Shown piece by piece: positions 1 through 8,033 of a stretch of 64,000 nucleotides of DNA. Position 1 is the stretch's first letter; the number at the start of each line of letters is the position of its first letter. The notes beneath the pieces were generated by a model. The model ran no database searches. It saw nothing but the letters and a program-made list of their open reading frames with translations, and was not told where the DNA came from. This DNA is from Brevundimonas sp. UBA4553 (lineage in GTDB: Bacteria > Pseudomonadota > Alphaproteobacteria > Caulobacterales > Caulobacteraceae), in the NCBI RefSeq assembly GCF_002387245.1, contig NZ_DGLD01000013.1, positions 293,919-357,918 of the forward strand, read 5' to 3'. The translations under genes were made by a program, and so were the position numbers.

Positions 1-22
1 CGCTGCTTGAGCGCAAGTCCTG

Positions 23-694
23 CTACTTGGCGCGGAACGCCGCGATGGCGTCCACCGTCTGGCGCACCTTGGCTTCGATGCCGGCCCAGTCCCGGGCCTG
101 AATGGCCGCGTCGGTGATCAGCTTGGAGCCCATGCCGGCCGCCACTATGCCGGAGCCGAACCATTTGGCGATGGAGGCCTCGTCGGGGTCGACGCCGCCG
201 GTCGGCATGATCTTGGTCCACGGCATGGGGCCCAGCACCGCCTTAACGAAGTCCGGTCCGCCGACCGAGGCGCCGGGGAAGAGCTTGACGATCTCGCAGC
301 CCAGGGCCTGGGCTTCCGAAATGTCGCGCACCGAGCCGCAGCCCGGCGAATAGGCGACCTGACGGCGGTTGCAGACCTGGGCCACTTCGGGGACCAGGCA
401 GGGGCTGATGACGAAGCGCGCGCCAGAGGCGAGGTATAGGGCGGCGGTCGGCGCATCCAGGATCGAACCCACGCCCATGATGATGTCGGGATCGGTCTGG
501 GCGAACTGCTTCGACAGCGTAGTGAAGGTCTCCCAGGCGAAGTCGCCGCGGTTGGTGAACTCGACCGCCTTGGCTCCGCCGCGAGCGCAGGCGCGGATCA
601 CCTCGGCGCAGACTTCCGGGTCGGCGTGATAGAAGACCGGGACGACGCCCTGGAATTCGAGGGCGGTCAGCACGCTGAGACGATCGTGGCGCAT
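23..694 (-). CDS. KDPG/KHG aldolase-family protein
   Basis: This 223-residue protein belongs to the class I 2-keto-3-deoxy-6-phosphogluconate / 4-hydroxy-2-oxoglutarate aldolase family, which cleaves 2-keto-3-deoxy sugar acids to pyruvate and an aldehyde. It shows a general-base Glu at about residue 45 (VEFTNRG), the Schiff-base Lys at about 137 (KLFPGAS) and a phosphate-binding MPTGGV loop, in the expected order. Length is close to the family norm of about 210. It is not next to edd, which lies 8 kb away with zwf, pgl and glk, so it may be the Eda of this pathway or a paralogue for another sugar acid. The ATG at 694 follows an AGGAGA-like ribosome site. Confidence 0.85.
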   Translation of the reverse strand: MRHDRLSVLTALEFQGVVPVFYHADPEVCAEVIRACARGGAKAVEFTNRGDFAWETFTTLSKQFAQTDPDIIMGVGSILDAPTAALYLASGARFVISPCLVPEVAQVCNRRQVAYSPGCGSVRDISEAQALGCEIVKLFPGASVGGPDFVKAVLGPMPWTKIMPTGGVDPDEASIAKWFGSGIVAAGMGSKLITDAAIQARDWAGIEAKVRQTVDAIAAFRAK

Positions 695-784
695 GGGGTC
701 TCCTTACAGGCCTTGAGGCCCGCAGATCGGCGGTTCCCGGCGTCCCCGTCAAGTGACACCGGGATCAACACTGGTAAGCGCCGC

Positions 785-1615
785 CTATTCGGCGGTCGCC
801 AGCGTCACGAGACGCTGAACCATGCGGCTGTCCTTGTCGGCCAGCGGGTCCAGCATGGTGAAGTGGTCCAGCCCGTCCAGCACCTCGACATGGGTGTCGG
901 CGCCCTTGCCGCCCCACTCGGCGGCCATGCTGCGACTCTGGCGGATGAACTCGTTGCTTTCCGCCCCGCCGACCCAGCAGTCCAGCGCCCGCCCGCCCGG
1001 CGCCCCGCCGTTCGGCGCGGGCCAGTAGATCGGCGACAGGGCTCGCGCCGTCATGGCGTCCAGCGCCAGGGCCTCATTCAAACTGGTGTGGATCAGCGGC
1101 TCGATATCGAACACGCCCGAGATCGCCAGCGCCGCCCGCGCCCGTCCTTCGGACAGCATGCAGGCCGCCATGTGCCCGCCGACCGAGTGGCCGAAGACCA
1201 GGGGCCGCTTGCCGGTGCGGTCGCGCACCAGTTCGGTCGCCCGCCGCATCTGGCTGATGATGGCGCCGACCTTGACCGCCGGGGCCAGATCGTAGCCGGG
1301 GATGACCACGCTGATCCCCTGCTCCAGCAGGGCCGGCGCGACCCAGGCGAACCAGGCCCGGTCCAGCGCCTGCCAGTAGCCGCCGTGGATGAAGATGGCG
1401 GTCGGCGCGCCCGATCCGGCGTCGAACCATTCCATCTTCTGGCGCTCGCCGGGGCCGTATTCGACGGTGTCCGGCCGCCGGGCGTCGATGACGCGGGCCG
1501 AATCCTCTCGCCATCGTTTCAGGATCGCCGGGTGACCCGGCACGCGTTCTCGATTGTTGTAGGCCGCCTCGTAATCGACTGGAGGGGCCGTCACTGTCGC
1601 CGGAGCCTTACCCAT
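785..1615 (-). CDS. alpha/beta hydrolase, arylformamidase (kynurenine formamidase)-like
   Basis: A 276-residue alpha/beta hydrolase. The oxyanion-hole motif HGGYW (residues 77-81) is characteristic of kynurenine formamidases and related esterases. The nucleophile elbow GHSVGG places the Ser at 144, and a His in GLDHF near the C terminus completes the triad. I start at the ATG at 1615 (MGKAPATV). The reading frame is open for 83 more codons upstream, but that stretch is antisense to the Lrp-domain gene and not protein-like. A kynurenine formamidase would act in tryptophan degradation, but no other kynurenine gene is nearby, so the substrate is not established. Confidence 0.75.
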   Translation of the reverse strand: MGKAPATVTAPPVDYEAAYNNRERVPGHPAILKRWREDSARVIDARRPDTVEYGPGERQKMEWFDAGSGAPTAIFIHGGYWQALDRAWFAWVAPALLEQGISVVIPGYDLAPAVKVGAIISQMRRATELVRDRTGKRPLVFGHSVGGHMAACMLSEGRARAALAISGVFDIEPLIHTSLNEALALDAMTARALSPIYWPAPNGGAPGGRALDCWVGGAESNEFIRQSRSMAAEWGGKGADTHVEVLDGLDHFTMLDPLADKDSRMVQRLVTLATAE

Positions 1616-1663
1616 GCCGTTTCCATCCGCTATGCACCTCCGCTTGAACGGGAGGTTCCGACC

Positions 1664-1921
1664 ATGATGACCGCCATTTTCGTCTTCATCAAATGCGAGT
1701 TGGGCTACGCCAACGACGTCGCCGCCGATCTGGTCGACAACGTTGAAAACGTGTCGGAAGTTTACTCGACCTCGGGTCAGCACGACCTGCTGGCCAAGTT
1801 CCAGCTGCCGAAAGACGCCGACATCGGCACCTTCGTGACCAAGCAGGTCCAGACGCGGCCGCACATCCGCGACACCTTCACCGTCATCACCTTCTCGCCC
1901 TTCCTGCCGTCGCAGAAATGA
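1664..1921 (+). CDS. stand-alone Lrp/AsnC ligand-binding domain protein
   Basis: An 85-residue protein beginning MMTAIFVFIK that matches only the C-terminal RAM/ligand-binding domain of Lrp/AsnC regulators (beta-alpha-beta fold, with a Y-S-T-S-G-Q-H-D-L core). It has no helix-turn-helix. Such orphan domains usually bind amino acids or other small effectors. A GGAGG site lies about eight bases before the ATG at 1664. Its stop overlaps the start of the next gene (ATGA), so the two are translationally coupled, which suggests a joint role with the 2-hydroxyacid dehydrogenase. The effector cannot be told from sequence. Confidence 0.85.
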   Translation: MMTAIFVFIKCELGYANDVAADLVDNVENVSEVYSTSGQHDLLAKFQLPKDADIGTFVTKQVQTRPHIRDTFTVITFSPFLPSQK

Positions 1922-2850
1922 CCGATCTGGTCCTCCTGGCGCCGGGTCTGCCCGACAGTTTGCTGGCCCCGCTGCGCGCCTCCGGCCTGAGACTGCAGAC
2001 GATGGACGGCGCGCCGTCCCCGGAGCAGGCCGAGGCGACGACCGCCTATGTCGTCTTCGGCGGCAGCCCGGCTTCCGCCGACCTGATCGATTCCCTGCCG
2101 AACCTGAAGATCATCGCCGTCCACGGCGTCGGCTATGACGGGGTGGATGTGGCGCACGCCGGGTCGCGCGGGGTGGTCGTGACCAATACCCCCGACGTCC
2201 TGACCGAGGACGTGGCCGACCTCGCCCTGGCCCTGACGCTGAACACCCTGCGCGCCCTGCCCACGGTCGAGCATCATCTGCGCAGCGGTCGCTGGGCGGC
2301 GGGCGAACGCGCGCCCCTGACCCGCCGCGCCAGCGGACGGCGCTACGGCGTTCTCGGCCTGGGTCGTATCGGCGCAGCCATCGCGCGACGGCTGGAGCCC
2401 TTGGGCGGAACCATCGCCTATCACAGCCGTCGCCCGGTCGCAGGCGCCGCCTACGCCTATCACGACAGCGCCCGCGCCTTGGCCAGGGCGGTGGACGTGT
2501 TGATCGTCGCCACGCCGGGAGGCCCCGCGACCGACAAGCTCGTCGACGCCGAGGTGCTGGCCGCGCTGGGCCCCGACGGCGTCCTGATCAACATCGCGCG
2601 CGGCGGGGTGGTGGACGAAGACGCCTTGATCGCCGCCCTTAGCGAGGATCGTCTGTTCGGCGCCGGCCTTGATGTCTTCGCGCATGAGCCGAGCGTGCCT
2701 CAGGGCCTGCTGGATCATCCGCGCTGCGTGCTGACGCCCCACGTTGGCTCGGCCACGGTGGAGACCCGCGCCGCCATGGCCGGATTGCTGGTCGAGAACC
2801 TGCTGGCCGTGCTGTCGGGCGCGCCCGCCGTCACCCCGGTGTCGACCTAG
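1918..2850 (+). CDS. D-isomer-specific 2-hydroxyacid dehydrogenase
   Basis: A 310-residue NAD(P)-dependent 2-hydroxyacid dehydrogenase, similar in length to glyoxylate/hydroxypyruvate reductases. The Rossmann motif GLGRIG lies near residue 143. The following SRRP suggests NADPH preference, because an Arg rather than an acidic residue closes the second beta strand. The catalytic Arg (NIARGG), Glu (AHEP) and His (LTPHVGS) are all present in order. Translation starts at the ATG overlapping the stop of the Lrp-domain gene. A reductase of glyoxylate, hydroxypyruvate or another 2-keto acid is likely; the exact substrate is open. Confidence 0.88.
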   Translation: MTDLVLLAPGLPDSLLAPLRASGLRLQTMDGAPSPEQAEATTAYVVFGGSPASADLIDSLPNLKIIAVHGVGYDGVDVAHAGSRGVVVTNTPDVLTEDVADLALALTLNTLRALPTVEHHLRSGRWAAGERAPLTRRASGRRYGVLGLGRIGAAIARRLEPLGGTIAYHSRRPVAGAAYAYHDSARALARAVDVLIVATPGGPATDKLVDAEVLAALGPDGVLINIARGGVVDEDALIAALSEDRLFGAGLDVFAHEPSVPQGLLDHPRCVLTPHVGSATVETRAAMAGLLVENLLAVLSGAPAVTPVST

Positions 2851-3371
2851 GCCTTCTTGCGCGCGGGCGGGCGGCGTTTCGGCGTGGGCTGCGCGTCCCG
2901 CCGTTCGTCGGCCGCGTCGTCGTCGCCCACCTTCTCCTCGACGGTGGCCGAGAAGCGCTGGTAGGCGCCCAGCCCCACCAGAACCACCACCGCCGCGATC
3001 AGCAGGGCGGTCGGATAGACCAGCAGGGCCACGTCCTCGCGCGCGGTCTTGAACACCACCACCAGCGCCTCGAGAAAGACGGCGATGATGATGGTCGACA
3101 GGAATTTGGTCAGGCTGCGCCGGGCCTCCGCCGCGCTGCGCCGCTCGCTGCCGCGCCGCACCTCGTCCTCGAACAGATACTTGGCCACGTCGAAGACGGC
3201 GATGGCGACAATGACATAGCCCAGCACGTCCAGGATCGCGTCGGCCCCGGACTGGTCGGGGCTGCGAACGGCTTCCCAGGCGTCGCCCAGCCCCAGCCAG
3301 ACCAGCCCGAGCGCCAGCAGGAGCAGCAGCAGACTGGCCGCCCCGAACACAAGACGATTGAGAATGATCAT
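2847..3371 (-). CDS. hypothetical four-helix membrane protein
   Basis: I do not recognise a named family. The 174-residue protein has four predicted transmembrane segments (about residues 7-28, 47-66, 91-108 and 115-136). A charged cytoplasmic loop (EDEVRRGSERRSAAEARRS) separates helices 2 and 3, and the hydrophilic C-terminal tail is rich in Asp, then Arg/Lys. I use the ATG at 3371 (MIILNRL); the 12 codons before it are not membrane-like. Its 3' end overlaps the end of the convergent dehydrogenase gene by four bases. No catalytic motif is visible. Confidence 0.7.
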   Translation of the reverse strand: MIILNRLVFGAASLLLLLLALGLVWLGLGDAWEAVRSPDQSGADAILDVLGYVIVAIAVFDVAKYLFEDEVRRGSERRSAAEARRSLTKFLSTIIIAVFLEALVVVFKTAREDVALLVYPTALLIAAVVVLVGLGAYQRFSATVEEKVGDDDAADERRDAQPTPKRRPPARKKA

Positions 3372-3501
3372 GACAAGGCCCCTCTGTGCGGGCCGAAAAC
3401 GCGCCACAACCGCAGCGGTTCAGAACCTTCGTAGAGCCCGTAGCCAATCGCAACGGATTGCTGTTAGCGTGGTCTCAGGGAAACGCAGCAAGGGCACGCA
3501 G

Positions 3502-4686
3502 ATGGCCGATCTGGAGACATTCCGCGCCGAGACGCGCGCCTGGCTGGAGGCCAACTGCCCGGCCGAGGTGAGGGGGCCGCGCGACGGCGACGAGGACTAT
3601 GTCTGGGGCGGCCGTAACGCGGTGTTCAAGACTCCGGCGCACAAGCTCTGGCTGGACCGCATGGCCGAGCGCGGCTGGACCGCGCCGGAATGGCCCAGCG
3701 AATACGGCGGCGGCGGCCTGAGCCGCGAAGAGGCCAAGGTGCTGGCCTCGGAAATGCGCCGCATCAAGGCGCAGATGCCCCTGGCCAGCTTCGGCATCTG
3801 GATGCTGGGTCCGGCGCTTCTGGCCTTCGGCACCGAGGAACAGAAGCAGCGCTTCCTGCCGCCCATCGTGCGCGGCGAGATCCGCTGGTGTCAGGGCTAT
3901 TCCGAGCCGGGTTCGGGCTCTGACCTCGCCTCGATCCAGACGCGGGCTGAAGACAAGGGCGATCACTGGATCGTCAATGGCCAGAAGGTCTGGACCTCCT
4001 ACGCCGACAAGGCCGACTGGATCTTCTGTCTGGTCCGCACCGACCCCGAGGCGCCCAAGCATCTGGGCATCAGCTTCGTCCTGTTCGACATGGCGACGCC
4101 GGGTGTCAGCACCCGGCCCATCACGCTGATTTCGGGCAAGTCGCCCTTCTGCGAGACCTTCTTCGACGATGTGCGCGTCGAGAAGGAAAACCTGATCGGC
4201 ACGCTGAACCGCGGCTGGGACGTGGCCAAGGCCCTGCTGGCGCACGAGCGGACCATGATCGGCGCCATGGGCGACACCGGCGTCGGTCGTCCCCTGGGCC
4301 AGGTGGCGACCGATGCGCTCGGGGTGGACGAGGCCGGGCGGCTGGACGAGCCGTCCTTGCGCGCCCGCATCGCCGACTACGACATCGACGCCGCCGCCTT
4401 CCGGCTGGCGATGGAGCGGGTGGGGGATCAGGTAAAGGCGAAACAGGCCCACCCGGCCATCGCCTCCATGCTCAAATACTATGGCTCCGAACTGAACAAG
4501 CGCCGCCACGAACTGGCCATGGCGGCCGGCGGCGCCGACGCGCTGGAATGGGAGGGTGAACGGTCGAAAGACGGCGCCGCCGCCCGCGACTGGCTGCGCA
4601 CCAAGGCCAACTCCATCGAGGGCGGGACCAGCGAAATCCAGCTGAACATCATCGCCAAACACCTGCTGCAACTGCCGGGAGCCTGA
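3502..4686 (+). CDS. acyl-CoA dehydrogenase, subunit 1 of a pair
   Basis: A 394-residue flavoprotein of the acyl-CoA dehydrogenase superfamily. The FAD/substrate signature GYSEPGSGSDLAS lies near residue 133 and a C-terminal GGTSEIQLNIIAKHLL helix contacts the flavin. I start at the ATG at 3502 (MADLETF) after AAGGG; 48 upstream in-frame codons are antisense to the membrane protein's promoter region. It is four bases from a second, dissimilar acyl-CoA dehydrogenase. Such adjacent large/small pairs (for example PimC/PimD-like or steroid side-chain enzymes) often form mixed tetramers, so a heteromer acting on a bulky or dicarboxylic acyl-CoA is a reasonable inference. Confidence 0.9.
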   Translation: MADLETFRAETRAWLEANCPAEVRGPRDGDEDYVWGGRNAVFKTPAHKLWLDRMAERGWTAPEWPSEYGGGGLSREEAKVLASEMRRIKAQMPLASFGIWMLGPALLAFGTEEQKQRFLPPIVRGEIRWCQGYSEPGSGSDLASIQTRAEDKGDHWIVNGQKVWTSYADKADWIFCLVRTDPEAPKHLGISFVLFDMATPGVSTRPITLISGKSPFCETFFDDVRVEKENLIGTLNRGWDVAKALLAHERTMIGAMGDTGVGRPLGQVATDALGVDEAGRLDEPSLRARIADYDIDAAAFRLAMERVGDQVKAKQAHPAIASMLKYYGSELNKRRHELAMAAGGADALEWEGERSKDGAAARDWLRTKANSIEGGTSEIQLNIIAKHLLQLPGA

Positions 4687-4690
4687 GCCG

Positions 4691-5809
4691 ATGCCCCTGA
4701 TCCTGACCGAAGAGCAGACCATGCTTCAGGACGCCGCCGACGGCTTCCTGAACGAGAAGGCCCCCATCGCCCACTTGCGCCAGCTGCGCGACAGCCGCGA
4801 TGCCGATGGCGTCTCGCGCGACCTGTGGCGGGCCTTCGGCGAGATGGGTTTCGCCGGCGTCGTCATTGATGAGGAAGACGGCGGCTCCGGCCTCGGCGCC
4901 GTCGAGGCGGGCGTCATCGCCGAGAGCCTGGGCCGCACCCTGACGCCCTCGCCCTTCATGGCTTCGTCGGTGTTGGCCGCGACGGTGCTGAAGGCGGCGG
5001 GTTCGGAGGCGCAGAAGGCGTGGCTGGGCAAGATTTCGGCGGGCGAGGCCATCCTCAGCCTCGCCGTTGACGAAGGACCCAAGCACGCGCCGAGCAAGAT
5101 CAGGACGCGGGCCGAACGGTCCGGCAACGGCTTCAAACTGAACGGCGCCAAGGGCTTCGTGCTGGACGGACACGTCGCCGACGCCCTGATCGTGGCCGCG
5201 CAGACCGACGAGGGCCTGACCCTCTTCCTGATCGACCCGAAGACGCCAGGCGTGGCGGTCGAGCGCACCGTCATGGTCGACGCCCACAACGCTGCGCGGA
5301 TCACCCTGGCCGAGGTGATGGTGGACGCCGACGCCGTCATCGGCGCCGTGGGCGAGGGGCAGGGGCCGCTGAACGCCGCGTTCGTTCTGGGCCGCGCTTG
5401 CGCCGCCGCCTCCCTGGTCGGAGCCGGGGATCAGGCCTTCAAGTTGACGCTGGACTACCTCAAGACCCGCAAGCAGTTCGGCAAGCTGATCGGCGAGTTC
5501 CAGGCCCTGCAGCACCGCGCCTCCCACCTCTTCACCGAGCTGGAGCTGGCCAGGGCCGCGACGCTCGCCGCGCTTCAGGCCATCGACGCCGGCCGCCCCG
5601 ACGCGGAACAGACCGCCGGCATCGCCAAGGCCAAGGCTGGCCGCGTCGCCGAACTGGCGGTGCAGGAGGCGGTCCAGATGCACGGCGGCGTCGGCATGAC
5701 CGACGAGTTCGACGTCGGCCTGTTCATGAAGCGCGTCCGCGTCCTCAACGAACTGCTCGGCGACGCCGGCTTCCACGCTGAACGGCTGGCGCGGGCGCAG
5801 GGCTTCTGA
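4691..5809 (+). CDS. acyl-CoA dehydrogenase, subunit 2 of a pair
   Basis: A 372-residue acyl-CoA dehydrogenase homologue, cotranscribed with the preceding one. It carries the FAD-binding TRKQFGKLIGEFQALQH segment (about residues 258-274) and the QMHGGVGMTDE loop near 331. The central domain is less conserved than in its neighbour: the classical Y-x-E-P-x-G-S-D region reads AVDEGPKHAP, so the flavin/substrate loop is altered, as in accessory subunits of heteromeric enzymes. It probably works only with the upstream subunit. It is followed by a short palindromic intergenic repeat and hmgA. Confidence 0.88.
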   Translation: MPLILTEEQTMLQDAADGFLNEKAPIAHLRQLRDSRDADGVSRDLWRAFGEMGFAGVVIDEEDGGSGLGAVEAGVIAESLGRTLTPSPFMASSVLAATVLKAAGSEAQKAWLGKISAGEAILSLAVDEGPKHAPSKIRTRAERSGNGFKLNGAKGFVLDGHVADALIVAAQTDEGLTLFLIDPKTPGVAVERTVMVDAHNAARITLAEVMVDADAVIGAVGEGQGPLNAAFVLGRACAAASLVGAGDQAFKLTLDYLKTRKQFGKLIGEFQALQHRASHLFTELELARAATLAALQAIDAGRPDAEQTAGIAKAKAGRVAELAVQEAVQMHGGVGMTDEFDVGLFMKRVRVLNELLGDAGFHAERLARAQGF

Positions 5810-5812
5810 CTT

Positions 5813-5835
5813 CCTTCTCCCTCAAGGGGAGAAGG
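5813..5835. repeat. palindromic CCTTCTCC intergenic repeat, single arm
   Basis: A 23-base self-complementary element (CCTTCTCC-loop-GGAGAAGG) between the acyl-CoA dehydrogenase and hmgA. The same unit recurs at 43788, 43932, 55938, 56057 and 56448. As RNA it would fold into a hairpin and could act as a weak terminator or processing site. Confidence 0.75.
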
Positions 5836-5919
5836 GAATTTGATCCAGGACAAGGCTGGACGCGGCCGGGGTGACGCATCGGTCGCGCCCGGCTAAACCT
5901 CCCGCAAGGGAGAAACCAC

Positions 5920-7215
5920 ATGACGCGATCCAACGCGCCCGCCTATCAGACCGGCTTCGCCAATCATTTCGCCACCGAGGCGGTTGAGGGCGCCCTGCCG
6001 GTCGGCCGGAACTCGCCGCAGCGCCCGGCTCTGGGCCTCTATGCCGAGCAATTGTCGGGCGCGGCCTTCACCGCCCCGCGCGACCACAACCTGCGCAGCT
6101 GGCTCTATCGTCTGCGGCCCTCGGCCCAGCACGGCCCCTATGCGCCGTTCGAGCAGAGGCGCGTCCGGTCCGGCCCCTTCACCGAGACCCCGCCCAATCC
6201 CAATCGGATGCGTTGGGACCCTCTGCCCCTGCCCGACACCCCGACCGACTGGGTTGAGGGCCTGACCACCTATGGCGGTAATGGCGATGCCGATTCCGGC
6301 GCGGGCGTGGGCGTCCACCTCTACGTCGCGAACCGCTCGATGACCGACCGCGTCTTCTATGACGCCGACGGCGAACTGCTGATCGTGCCGCAGCAGGGCG
6401 CGCACCGCTTCGTCACCGAGATGGGCGTGATCGAGGCTCAGCCCGGCCATGTCGTGGTCATTCCGCGCGGCGTCCGGTTCCGCGTCGAGGTCGACGGACC
6501 CGTGCGCGGCTATGTCTGCGAGAACTACGGCGCGCCCTTCCGCCTGCCGGACCTTGGACCCATCGGCTCCAACGGCTTGGCCAATCCGCGCGATTTCGAG
6601 ACCCCGGTCGCCCGGTTCGAGGACGTGGATCGCCCGACCCAATGCGTGCAGAAGTATGGCGGTCAGCTGTGGGCCACCACCTTTGACCACAGCCCGCTGG
6701 ACGTGGTCGCCTGGCACGGCAACTACGCCCCCTATCGCTATGATACGGCGCGGTTCAACACCATCGGCACGGTCAGCTTCGACCACCCGGATCCGTCGAT
6801 CTTCACCGTCCTGACCTCGCCCAGCGATACGCCCGGCACGGCCAACTGCGACTTCGTCATCTTCCCGCCGCGCTGGATGGTGGCCGAGGACACCTTCCGC
6901 CCGCCGTGGTTCCACAGGAACGTCATGAGCGAGTTCATGGGGCTGATCTTCGGCGAATACGACGCCAAGGCGGGCGGCTTCGCCCCGGGCGGCGCTTCCC
7001 TGCACAACCGCATGAGCGGCCACGGCCCCGACCAGGCCAGCTGGAACGGCGCGACGAAGGCCGAGCTGAAGCCGCACAAGATCGAGAACACCCTGGCCTT
7101 CATGTTCGAGACACGGATGCCCATCCGCACCACGGCCTGGGCCGAGGCGACGCCGCAGATGCAGCTCGACTACGACGACTGCTGGACCGGATTTGAAAAA
7201 GGAAACGCCCAATGA
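5920..7215 (+). CDS. hmgA: homogentisate 1,2-dioxygenase
   Basis: A 431-residue protein matching the full length of homogentisate 1,2-dioxygenase, the non-heme Fe(II) enzyme that opens the ring of homogentisate to maleylacetoacetate in tyrosine/phenylalanine catabolism. The N terminus (YQTGFANHFATEA) and the C-terminal metal region (PPWFHRNVMSEFMGLIFGEYDAK, with the iron-ligand His and Glu) are diagnostic. A GGGAG site precedes the ATG at 5920. The following maleylacetoacetate isomerase and fumarylacetoacetase genes are not in this window; instead a small lipoprotein gene overlaps its stop codon. Confidence 0.97.
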   Translation: MTRSNAPAYQTGFANHFATEAVEGALPVGRNSPQRPALGLYAEQLSGAAFTAPRDHNLRSWLYRLRPSAQHGPYAPFEQRRVRSGPFTETPPNPNRMRWDPLPLPDTPTDWVEGLTTYGGNGDADSGAGVGVHLYVANRSMTDRVFYDADGELLIVPQQGAHRFVTEMGVIEAQPGHVVVIPRGVRFRVEVDGPVRGYVCENYGAPFRLPDLGPIGSNGLANPRDFETPVARFEDVDRPTQCVQKYGGQLWATTFDHSPLDVVAWHGNYAPYRYDTARFNTIGTVSFDHPDPSIFTVLTSPSDTPGTANCDFVIFPPRWMVAEDTFRPPWFHRNVMSEFMGLIFGEYDAKAGGFAPGGASLHNRMSGHGPDQASWNGATKAELKPHKIENTLAFMFETRMPIRTTAWAEATPQMQLDYDDCWTGFEKGNAQ

Positions 7216-7610
7216 CGATCAAGGCCCTGCTGCTCGCCGCCGGTCTCGCCATCTCCGGTCTGGGGCTGGCGGCCTGTTCGCCGACGCCGGCGCCGGAGCC
7301 GGTGATCGCGCATACAGACGCCGAGCCCGCGCCGACGATGAGCGTCAGCTCCAGCGCCTGCACCGCCCAGGGCGGCGAGATGCGCCAGGTCGGCCGGATG
7401 CAGTCCTGGCAGTGCGTGGTGAAATACGCCGACGCGGGCAAGCGCTGCACCGACGCTTCTCAATGCGAGGGCCAGTGCGAGATCGCCGGCAACAGCGGCG
7501 TCACGCCGGGAGCCGCCGCCGTCGGCGTCTGTCAGGCTGACAGCAACCGGTTCGGTTGCCGCACCACGGTCAAGGCCGGCAACGCCGAGGCGACGCTCTG
7601 CATCGACTAG
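7212..7610 (+). CDS. small Cys-rich lipoprotein, translationally coupled to hmgA
   Basis: A 132-residue predicted lipoprotein with signal peptide and lipobox LAAC (lipidated Cys at 22). After a Pro/Ala/Glu linker there is a compact domain with eight cysteines (about residues 50, 68, 79, 85, 89, 107, 116 and 130), enough for four disulfides. Its ATG overlaps the hmgA stop (ATGA). I do not recognise the family; a binding or structural role at the envelope is all that can be said. The coupling to a cytosolic tyrosine-degradation enzyme is unexpected. Confidence 0.8.
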   Translation: MTIKALLLAAGLAISGLGLAACSPTPAPEPVIAHTDAEPAPTMSVSSSACTAQGGEMRQVGRMQSWQCVVKYADAGKRCTDASQCEGQCEIAGNSGVTPGAAAVGVCQADSNRFGCRTTVKAGNAEATLCID

Positions 7611-7637
7611 CCTGGCCGCCATGGTCACGGCATGAAA

Positions 7638-7669
7638 AAGGCCCCCGTCGCTTGCGCGGCGGGGGCCTT
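7638..7669. terminator. bidirectional intrinsic terminator
   Basis: A perfect 10-bp stem (AAGGCCCCCG / CGGGGGCCTT) with a 12-base loop lies between two convergent lipoprotein genes. On the minus strand the stem is followed by five T residues; on the plus strand the U-tract is weaker. Confidence 0.85.
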
Positions 7670-7687
7670 GTCTGTTGGGCGCTTGCC

Positions 7688-7963
7688 TTAGTTGGCGGGC
7701 GCCGGGGCCGGCGGGGTGGTGCTCGGCGAGGTGTTCGGCGTGTTCTGGGTCGTCATGCCCCCGTCGGCGTTGCCGGCCTGTTGCTCGATGCGGTCAGCCT
7801 CGGCGTTCAGCGCCTGCTCCTGGGCTTCGTTCGGGGTCGCTGCGGCCTGGGCTTCCAGGGCGTCGGCCTTCTGTTCGGCGGCCTTGTCAGCGGCGCTTTC
7901 ACCGCAGGCGGCCAGGCCGGCGACGGCGACGATCGAAGCGGCGGCGAGAACGAGTTTACGCAT
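7688..7963 (-). CDS. small lipoprotein with Ala/Glu-rich helix
   Basis: A 91-residue predicted lipoprotein. The signal peptide ends in LAAC, so Cys20 would be lipidated. The mature part is an amphipathic helix rich in Ala, Glu and Gln (residues about 22-65), followed by a disordered Thr/Pro/Ala tail. No enzyme motif is present. It resembles the small helical envelope lipoproteins common in alphaproteobacteria. A GGAGG site precedes the ATG at 7963. Function unknown. Confidence 0.75.
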   Translation of the reverse strand: MRKLVLAAASIVAVAGLAACGESAADKAAEQKADALEAQAAATPNEAQEQALNAEADRIEQQAGNADGGMTTQNTPNTSPSTTPPAPAPAN

Positions 7964-8033
7964 GGTGTTCCTCCTTGTTGAGCGGGAAGAACGTCGCGCC
8001 TCACATTCGGTTCACGCCTGTGTGATCACATTT

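Noticed and set aside
1777..3453. 558-codon minus-strand open frame
   Set aside because: Shadow covering the Lrp-domain gene, the hydroxyacid dehydrogenase and the membrane protein, all of which have better evidence.
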